Of a stretch of DNA of 38,597 nucleotides, positions 30,483 through 38,597 are shown piece after piece. Source of the DNA: Pelargonium nanum (lineage: Eukaryota; Streptophyta; Magnoliopsida; Geraniales; Geraniaceae); NCBI GenBank assembly GCA_036897485.1, contig JAYMTF010000356.1, positions 1 to 38,597 on the forward strand. The letters run 5' to 3'. The notes under the pieces are model-generated. The model saw only the letters and a list, made by a program, of their open reading frames with translations. It had not been told where the DNA came from and made no database searches. The translations under genes and the position numbers were made by a program. Every line of letters starts with the position of its first letter. Position 1 is the first letter of the stretch.

Positions 30483-33213
30483 TCATGATTTGTACAAAGC
30501 GTGTATTTTAGCTCTGATCTCGCACAAATTAACTTGCCTGGAAGGATTTTCCCACTGAACCAGCTCCTTTATCGCCTTATCAATCTCCTTCGTCTCTCTC
30601 ACCAAGCTGCTCATGCAAAACCCTAGCGCTCCCAAACTCAGCACCACCTCACTCTTCACCTCCTCGCCATAATCGTCACCTTCAAGACTCTCCATTTTCT
30701 CCACAACCTCTCTTGCATGTAGCAAATACCCATTCATCACCTTCTCCATCTCCTCGTCCCCGTAAACTTGACCCGAACCCGAAAACTTGCCCATCTCAAT
30801 ATCGCAAGAAATGTTGCTCCTCTCCAACTCTTTCTCCAATTCCGGTATAGATTTTATGGAAACAACCTCCTCGCAGCACTTCATGGACGAGCCAACCACT
30901 TTCTTGAGCAGCTCCACGTCGTCGTTTAGCTTGCTCACAGACACTGCGACGTCGTTTGATTTTTGCAAGGTTTTTTCTAGGTCTCCCAATGCATGTGCAC
31001 AGAAAACCATGACGTCGACCATTTTTGACAGAGACCCTAGAAGCTTACCGTAGCATGCACTATGGAAAGGCAAGAACCAGAAATTGGGCTCTGCGTCAGC
31101 TTCTCCAATGAACTTCCCTAGCTCGACCACCTCCATTTTTAGTCTCTTTTGTCTCTCCAACAAGCTTGCCTTGCCACCTCGGAGGCTCACCGACTCGGTG
31201 CACTCGTGTAACGTCCCGAATGCTTTAGACAGCTCGAGTTTAGCCAGAGTGGAAGCTCTGGTTGGCTCGAAAACGAGCTCCACTAGGATCGAACACGACA
31301 GTCCAATGAAGGTCTCGACGATTCTCGCAATGGCGAATTCGCTCGGTGGCCCGAAGTTTTTCCGTCCCAAGATCAGGACGGCTCCGATGACCGCCGAAAT
31401 GCCGCCGGCCTGGCCGTACATGCGGCTCCGCCGTAAGAAATCGGTGAAAATGAACCATGGGAGAAGAGAAAGGAACCGAACCGGCAAGAACCGTTCGAAC
31501 AAGAAGCATCCAAGAACTCCGTAGACGGTTCCAAGAACCGTCCCTTGCGCTTTGATGTTCGCGATCTTGAATGTGGCTTCTCTTCCGGCGGCGAAGCTGA
31601 TGGCTACCGGAAGTCCAGACCAGTAGCCGTTTTCTTTGCTGTACATGGAACCAAGAAGCACCGCGAGACCTAAAGAAAGCGAGAACTTGAACGCCGGCAA
31701 TAGCCTTTTGGTTCTTTCTTTCAAGGTCTCGGCCGAGAGCACTCCATTTACTTTATCATCTTGAACCGACTTGTCGTTTTGTGGAGGAGGAGCTTGTGTT
31801 GGTGGTGTTGCGAGTGATTTGTTGTGCATGAGTTTCATGCAAAACAAGAAGAAAAAAGACGGCAAGTTCTTGGGCGTTGGTGGGGTTGTTTGGAGTGATC
31901 GGAGAGACTTCATTATGTCGTCAGCGTTTGATTCGGGAACGGTCAACACTGAATCGTAAGGCAAGCAGGTTTTGAGTTGTTTCAAGGTTTTGCTAATGTG
32001 CTCTTCGAGTCCTTGAAGACCTTCCTTGAACTCTCCATTGTCGTCAGCTGGTTTTAGTCCAACTGGAAATGAAGAAATGTTGGTGATAGCCATTTCCATT
32101 CCTCGTAATGAAACCTCTATGTCTTGCAATTTGTCTCCTGGATTCATGTAATGTGGCCCCATGAACTTGAACGGAAGCCTCTCCCACTTCATGCTTTCCT
32201 GTTTTCACAACAAAAATGGTACACACATTAGTAAAAAAATCTGATCGAGAAGTAGCATTTTATGTACGTAGCAGTAACCTGAAGTGCACACACGTCACAT
32301 GTCAACATGTAGTGAGTCGGTAGATATATATTGTACATACACATTGACACATGATATGTGTGCACTTAATGCGCAACGTATTGTGTGCATATAGATATTA
32401 TTAGTTTGCTTACTTGGTATCGTTTCACGCCTTGGAGGAATTTGGATCCAGAAAGTGCCAAGCACTTGGCTTGAGAAACAGACGCTAGTGCACTCGTGGT
32501 GTCCTCAGCACAAAACGCCTTAACGAATAGCTTTAGCCTCTCCGAAGCATTATCAGCAAATAGTTTACAATGCTCTTTTACCTGTAACATCAAACAAAAA
32601 TCAGCACATGAACTAATGACACGTGTTTTTTCTTTCCTTTTTTGTAACCTTAATGTGTGCTAAGCTTTGTCCACCTACGTACCTCGAAGCAGGCAAGGCG
32701 TGGATATGGAAGCAACAGAGCTAGCAGACAAGCCAGGACGCCGACGGCGGTGCTTGCGGCGACGTGAACAGGGTGCAAGATGGGCTCAGTCTTCTCACCG
32801 TTAATGAAAGCTATAACGTAAGTTATGACAATCTGGCCAAGCGCTATGCGCTTCGCCACCAAGTGGGTCCGGCGAGGCACCACCACCACAAATGCAGCCA
32901 GCCCCACCGCTAAGGCGGTGGTGTGGCTTGACAGTCTCGCCGGACCTATGAGCCACAGGCTCAGGATGGCTGGGCCCACACTCTGGACGGTGGCGTACAG
33001 AGCGAGCCAGCAGCCGCGGAGAGTGTCGCCGAGTGTGGCGTCAGTGACGATGAGAATGACGGTGACGTAAGAGAAAGCCGGGAACGCTACTTGGCGCGTG
33101 AGGGATTGTGGGCCGTAGAGGGTGGCGCAGCCCACTATGACGCAGGCCAGGGCGGTCCGGAAGGCGGAGGAGAGGCACGACCGCCACACAGCTCGAGCTC
33201 TGGCTGTTGCCAT
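30483..33213 (-). CDS. FUSC-family membrane protein (annotated in plants as p-hydroxybenzoate efflux-like), three exons
   Basis: Exons 33213-32683, 32581-32414 and 32198-30483 join in phase 0 to give 804 aa. I recognise the plant family that includes Arabidopsis At2g28780 and At3g09450, similar in size, with the fusaric-acid-resistance (FUSC) architecture. The transport substrate in plants is not established; 'p-hydroxybenzoic acid efflux' is an annotation carried over from bacteria. Residues about 10-175 form a cluster of roughly six hydrophobic helices (for example TALACVIVGCATLYGP and AASTAVGVLACLLALLLPYP). A soluble helical part follows, then a second membrane block at about 399-545 (KFSLSLGLAVLLGSMYSKEN, GGISAVIGAVLILGRKNFGP), then a long charged helical C-terminus. 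This two-block layout is typical of FUSC proteins. The region 31084-31524 on + is an antisense shadow. Confidence 0.88.
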
Positions 33214-36200
33214 TGCGAGTAATTAAAAAATTGAACCGCCGGAGATACTGATTCGCCGGTGAGCAGCGAACGAGATCGAGAGAGAGTGATGTGTGTTTGG
33301 TGCGGTGTGGAAATGTGAAAGGCAGTGGGAGGATTTTGTAGGGGAACTTAATTAGGAAGATCTAAGAAAAATGATAAAAATATATGAAAATATGGGGCCT
33401 ATTTTTAGTTGGTTGGTGACGAAGCAAGAGTACAACATTCGTTGAGAGATTGTTTATATAATTGATTATTATTTGAAGAAAGAAGAGAATGGTTGGAGGA
33501 TTAGTAGATATGATATTCATATTTTGGATTGAAGAATCAAGAATGTTAAAACTGTAGAACAGATATTCATCTTTTTGCTTCTTGTTTTGTTCTTTTCCTA
33601 AGGCCATGTCTCGATCGGCTCGGCTCTATGCGTAGCCGATTGAGTTCATATTGTCATTTATTTACTCTAAAGTCTAAACCTTTAATATTTTATTTTTATT
33701 TATTTCTTCATCTACATCTAATTTATTTGATTCTTTTTTTTGGAAAAAATTGTTGTTATTGGTGAACAGTGAATATTTTTTATTTCAGTAATGTGTATTT
33801 GAGTATTCTTATTAAATTAAAAGATACCCGATTCTCTCATTTACATATTAATCTCTAAACTAATACTGTTCATTAGCTTTGAAGATTGAAATTCTTTATA
33901 AAAAAAATGACATTTTATTGTGATTAATAGAACTGAAAAATCCCCATCATTGTACACATCAAGAATTCAAGATCACCATAAACGTGGCAAATGCACATTT
34001 TATAGTTCCGTAATAATATAATTACCATTTAATTACTTAATAACATAATCGTCACAAATGTCAACTCAAATTTTGACGAAAAAGACACAACAAATTTAGA
34101 ATGAATTGCTGATAAGAGCGTCATGGACTAAAATCTGGGGCTCTTGAAATAAAATCTACAATTTATACAAGAAAACAATTTTATATTTGCAATAGAAACA
34201 TGTTGCATGCGAAGAAAGTGAAGAAAATAATCAACTTTAAACATTGGTTGAAAGAGAAATTAACCAGTAAATGGAATTCACGTGCATTGGGATCAACTTC
34301 GTTTCCATTTTTAAGGATTATTTGTGTTTAAGATAATATATTTTATTTTACTCATCTCTAGCTGCTATAACTATTAATTCGCTGTCGTGCCGCCGCCCAC
34401 ACAAATATGTATCAATTTTTGAAATGTTTTTTTTCTTCTTTGAAGTGAAATTGACGTATGTTAGGTTTTAAGTTTATACGTGTATTTTTCTTGTGTAACA
34501 AATGTGATAATTGATATTTCATTCACTTAGTTAAAAGAAGAAAAAAAAAACAGATCATCTCATGAGCAAGTCGCTAAAATATACATACGTCGCCAATCAA
34601 TAAATCTTGTATGGGGGTAAAAATTATTAATTTAGTGTAAGTACTAACTAATAGTCTTTTCTTTCTTGATACTAAAGCAAAAACATGTTTTGCACAAAGC
34701 ATATTCTTCAAACATTAAAAAGCAACAAAATATGATTTTGATAGTTGGAGCGAAAGCAAGCTTTGTTTATAAAAAGTGACAAAAAAACATGCGCAAAAAT
34801 ATATTTTTGAGCAGAAAAACAAAAAACTTATTTTATTTTATACAATATTTGTTGAAAAATAACATGTGTCTAAATTTAGTTTAGTTTAAAATTATCTCGA
34901 GTGAGTGATGACCAGCCATTGAAACATATCGAAACTAGTGGGTTGCTCTATTTCCAAACTTCATATAAATGAGTACGAATGAAATTATTGAACGAAGTTT
35001 CAAGATATTATTTTTCCGTAGCTTAGCCAAAGTAATCACGACTAAAATAATTCACACGCATATATATTTTAGTATGTGACACATATATAATGAAAACAAC
35101 CATTAATGCAAGTGTAGAGACATGAATGATGTAGGCAATTTCAATTCATGAAGTGCTAAGTTGGCGAGAGAGTTGGCTAACAGAAGGTGGTGCTCGAATA
35201 AGATGTTCTTCAAGTGATTTATTCATGCAAGCTGGATAGGAAATAATAAAGTTGAAAACTTTATTATCGATGATTTTGTAGCTCCATCAACTCAATTAAG
35301 TAACATAGAGTTTCTTTTGTTACAAAGTACGCGAACAAAAGTTACAAAACAACGTATGCTTTTACTAAGTCGTGTTACGATGTGGTATGCTTGAATATTG
35401 CCCAAGTAGAGATGAATAGTTTGTTAGCATTTGGTATTTAATAACCAATGTATTTTTCATTAAAAAAATAACCAAGTGTAAGATACCGGATATGAAGAGA
35501 ATATGCAAAAATCATACTTTTCTCTCCAACAACTTAACTTTTGAAATTGTCTTTTGACACAAACAAATATTTTATATTTCTGGCTTTTAGCTAGTTATGG
35601 TCATTTTTTGTTTATATTCTTGTAAATTATATGCAAAAAATAGCAAACAACATGAGTTGACAAAATCATACATGTCTCCTAGTTAGCAATGGAGCCAAGT
35701 GGTTCTCGGGTCGGAAACGCATTACCAAACATTAGGTCAATATAGATCGTAGCTATACATTTATATATAGTTTCAACTTTCGGAAAGTTTTTCATGAAGA
35801 ACCGTGAACAAAGGTTGACCTAGCTGGTCAAGTACACACACATATATATATGTGTGTATATTTTTTTAAGGTGATTAAGCAGACATTCTTGAGAACATAA
35901 AAAGAAAAGGCTCCTACGTAGTATAATATATTGACTAGGATCCACATCGCAATGAACAAAATCTGAAAATGTTAGGGCATCTAATAGTTATGGGTTCATT
36001 TTATTCCTTGCTGATAACTTCTAAACCGCAAAGATATTATAAATAAATAGACTAGTGCACGCTGTAAAATGCACCTCCAGTTCCACTAATCTACGATTCT
36101 TAAATTAAGCACTGTGCTTCAGCTTTACATTTCATGACCAGACAAGCTGGTCTCAACCCAAACCCAAAACATGCATGCAATTGCAAACATAATTAAACTA

Positions 36201-37126
36201 AAAACTTGGTCTCTAAGCCAAAGCCAACAACAGCACAAGCCAAGCTAAGCTAAATAATGAGTAATAAAGCAGACAAGCCAAAAAAACAAATACCTAATTA
36301 AATAATGAGAGAGATGATATTTTAGTGAAAGTGGGGATTTATAGATTTCCACTAACAAAATAAACGTAGGTAGTAAATAGAAATGGTAATGGTGATGTAG
36401 TGTTCCTTCAAAGGAAGGAAGGGTCAAGTGGGACACAATAGGGGTTGAGAATCGAAGAACCGCTTATCAAATATTAACAAATAAATTAGCTTTATAAGTT
36501 GGTTAAAGCAGATTATGCTTTCCTTTTCCTTTAAAACAACCACTATTGCTCACAACCCTTATTAACATTTTATGTTAATTTTAAGGGACATAGTTTTATT
36601 AATATGCATTGTATTAACTGAATGTCCGTTCAATTTTATATTCTTTTTGCGATTTTCAATTTACAAACTGACATAATTAAGCTCTTTGTTGAGTTGCACG
36701 ATGTATTGTTCAACACTTCAACTCTCTTACACAATTTCGTAAGTTTCTCGTGCATTATCTAGTCTATAAATATTTAAGCACACTCTAATTATTTTCATGC
36801 GTCCAACAACTATGGAGGAGTTATGTGTGGTTGTAGTAGGCAAATGCTCATGCCACCCTCCCAAAACGCCAAATAACGTTTATCAATTGTTCAAAAATTA
36901 TCATTAATATCTATACTGAGTGGTGAGAATATGCTCCTCTATCCGAACATTTTATGTTTTAATCTTGCTTTTATCGAAAACAATAACCAAACCTTGCAAA
37001 AATAAGAACAAGAAACAAAATTTGTCGAAATTATACTACCTTACAATGATTTTGTAGCGTCTTTTCTTTACCCTCTCGTTCAAGAAAATTCTAGTTCCGC
37101 CATTGTTGAATGGGCTCCATAGATCC
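33214..37126. other. Gene-poor AT-rich region
   Basis: The first 200 bp are the promoter and leader of the FUSC-type gene. After that I find no protein-like frame, tRNA or clear coding signal for 3.7 kb. There is a 22-bp simple palindrome of (AC)n(AT)n(GT)n type at 35836-35857, and many AT-rich runs. The open frames at 33362-33607 and 36245-36436 are low-complexity and lack recognisable content. Confidence 0.5.
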
Positions 37127-37273
37127 AATATGTTAGTGTGCTATCACCGTCTTATCGGCCGAGTGGTTTAAGGCTCGAATTCCATACATGAGGTCTCGTA
37201 TTCTAGTCACCTCAAGAACGATTAATACGCAGTGTGTGTTATTTAATAAAAAAATAAAATATGTTAGTGTGCT
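37127..37273 (+). mobile_element. Short tRNA-derived SINE with 16-bp target-site duplication
   Basis: The 16-nt sequence aatatgttagtgtgct is present at 37127-37142 and 37258-37273. The 115-bp insert (37143-37257) has a tRNA-like 5' part with a good box A (cggccgagtgg, 37156-37166), and a degenerate box B in 'ggtctcgtattctagtc' (37192-37208; tRNA-type consensus GGTTCGANTCC). It ends in an A-rich tail (ttaataaaaaaataaa). The GGCCGAGTGG word is typical of tRNA-Ser/Leu-related SINEs. The open frame starting at 37188 is part of this element. Confidence 0.8.
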
Positions 37274-38159
37274 TACGCAGAAGAATAAGTACAAAACTGG
37301 ATCTACGGCTTATTGGGAGGGAAATATAGAGCCCCACGAACGATTAAAGGCCACAGTCCACAGACAAGCTTTGTGTTTGCTGACATCCTAAAAGTTTTCC
37401 TGGAATTTTAGCAGCAGCCCCATCTATTTCCAGGCCATTTTTATTTATTTATATTTATATACGTATTAATGACTATTGGTGGGATCACATGTAAGAAATT
37501 AGGTGGGTCTCTCGAAGGAGGCTTCAATAGTGGTGTAGTCACTTATTCCTACTACAAATATATATATTTATACTCCAAATTAATGCATGTCTTACGTATT
37601 CTACCTAAATATTTGAGTCATCGATCTACACTGTACAATAACTAGGACTATATGTAACATGCATATACTTGAACAACGATATTTTAGAGAAATATGGTAA
37701 TTTATAAATAGTCGCTCATCATATTTTCGCAACATCACACTAAGAGTGTTGTGTACCATAGTTATGACAACGGATAAATAATGCATATCACATATTCTCA
37801 TTCGAACTAAATTGGAACATACCAATCCACTCGAAAACAAGAAGTCACATTCTATAATACGTGAATTCATAATATCATTCAAGAGAAGATAGAAAAAATA
37901 ATAGGTGATGGTGTGGTAAAAAACCCAAAATATTATATAGTACAAGAGAAGAGAGAGAGAGAGCAACTGTAGAAGGAAGCTTTGGCGTATTCAAGTTTGA
38001 GACTTATGGTTTCATGTTGGTCAGTAGCACAATCATTTATATTTGAACGGATCTACAAGGCATTGCACTTGAAACAAAGACACAGTCAAATTCCTCTACT
38101 CACCGTTAATGTCACATCTATCATACTAACCCACAAAACACGTGTACCTCACATCATTA
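37274..38159. other. AT-rich spacer, no gene seen
   Basis: Contains a purine-rich (GA)n patch at about 37945-37963 and AT-rich runs. The open frames at 37601-37966 (-) and 37982-38176 (+) show no recognisable protein content. Confidence 0.4.
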
Positions 38160-38471
38160 GAGCATCAGTATCGTAGGGACTCAATTTGAGTCCTATATGT
38201 AATAAAAATAGAAATCTGCATTGAAGGGGCTCAAGTTGGGTCTCAAGTCCCAAGCCCTTATTATTGTAATTAATTGGTTTGGAATTTAAATTGCCACTTT
38301 TCAATTAAATATAAGTTGGTTTGCCAAAAAAAATAAATAAAAGAGAGAGGGCCTGGACCTTTGTACAGGGACTAGACCCATTTTAGGATTTCATGCATTC
38401 AAGGACTCAACAAAATATAGAGTCCCTTTTGTGGTCCCATGCATTTTGGACTAGCAATGCTGATGCTATTA
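38157..38471. mobile_element. Tourist-like MITE candidate
   Basis: The left end TTA-GAGCATCAGTATCG (from 38157) and the right end 'caatgctgatgct-a-TTA' (to 38471) are inverted repeats (8 identical bases then mostly matching), flanked by TTA as expected for PIF/Harbinger-type insertion. The interior, about 310 bp, has several 'gggactc / gagtccc'-type inverted words and no coding capacity. One terminal base differs between the two ends, so borders are plus or minus one base. Confidence 0.55.
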
Positions 38472-38597
38472 GGCTACGTTTGGTACGCTGTAACGATACG
38501 GAATGGAAAAGAATAGAATGAGCATTCCTGCTAGAATCCTATTCTAGCAGGAATGCTCATTCCATGTCATATGTTTGGTATAACTTAAATTCAGTTT
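38472..38597. repeat. Element with long perfect palindrome, cut by window end
   Basis: It begins next to the previous MITE with 'ggctacgtttggtacgctg'. It contains 22-bp arms at 38516-38537 and 38541-38562 that are exact inverted copies around the spacer cct (left arm starts gaatgagcattcctg). The words 'gtttggta' and 'ggaatgg' are typical of another plant MITE family. The right end lies outside the window. Confidence 0.6.

Noticed and set aside
30787-31524. Two antisense open frames over the FUSC-type gene
   Set aside because: Shadows of the minus-strand coding sequence, which has clear family similarity and splice structure.
35836-35857. Palindrome of AC/AT/GT dinucleotides
   Set aside because: Simple-sequence palindrome expected by repeat slippage in AT-rich DNA.
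37143-37208. A tRNA gene (GGCCGAGTGG box A)
   Set aside because: No cloverleaf forms and box B is degenerate; the A-tail and flanking 16-bp duplication show a SINE.

Overview
This is a plant nuclear window, almost certainly from a eudicot. It has short AT-rich introns with GT..AG borders, plant-specific gene families (a P-class PPR protein, an ACR9/ACR10-type ACT-repeat protein, a FUSC-type membrane protein, a cytosolic-type UDP-xylose synthase), intronless plant histone genes, and TE relics of typical plant kinds. The proteins suggest an asterid, but that is only an impression.

Layout, left to right. A small gene for a basic protein of unknown function lies on + (CDS about 1474-2816, one intron, probable 5' leader upstream). 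A 911-codon intronless PPR gene follows on - (3719-6454). A TE-rich spacer (6455-8400) carries a 5'-truncated LINE relic and local repeats. Histone H2B on + (8725-9183) has a nearly complete plant histone promoter 'type I' element. An 11-exon gene for a plant ARM-like protein lies on - (10860-17021); its fourth intron hosts a Stowaway MITE and a GC-rich inverted-repeat element. A six-exon ACT-domain-repeat gene (- 18953-21921) and histone H4 (- 22790-23101) come next. A LINE 3' fragment with a clear 16-bp target-site duplication (23545-23972) precedes an 11-exon UDP-glucuronate decarboxylase gene (- 24377-28176, leader to about 28850). A tRNA-His(GTG) gene is on + at 30135-30206. A three-exon FUSC-type membrane protein gene is on - (30483-33213). 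The last 5.3 kb is AT-rich and gene-poor, with a 115-bp tRNA-derived SINE flanked by a 16-bp duplication, a Tourist-like MITE, and a long perfect palindrome at the right edge.

I rebuilt the exons of the four multi-exon minus-strand genes by hand. Each gives a continuous frame with GT..AG junctions and a product length I would expect for its family where I know it: 363, 421, 342 and 804 aa. The genes are unrelated housekeeping functions (chromatin, organelle RNA, nucleotide-sugar supply, amino-acid sensing, transport) and do not form a cluster or pathway. I found no convincing new multi-gene system. The most informative unusual signals are dated or datable TE insertions, TE-rich introns, a microsatellite serving as the polypyrimidine tract of a splice acceptor, and candidate alternative first exons of the UDP-xylose synthase gene.
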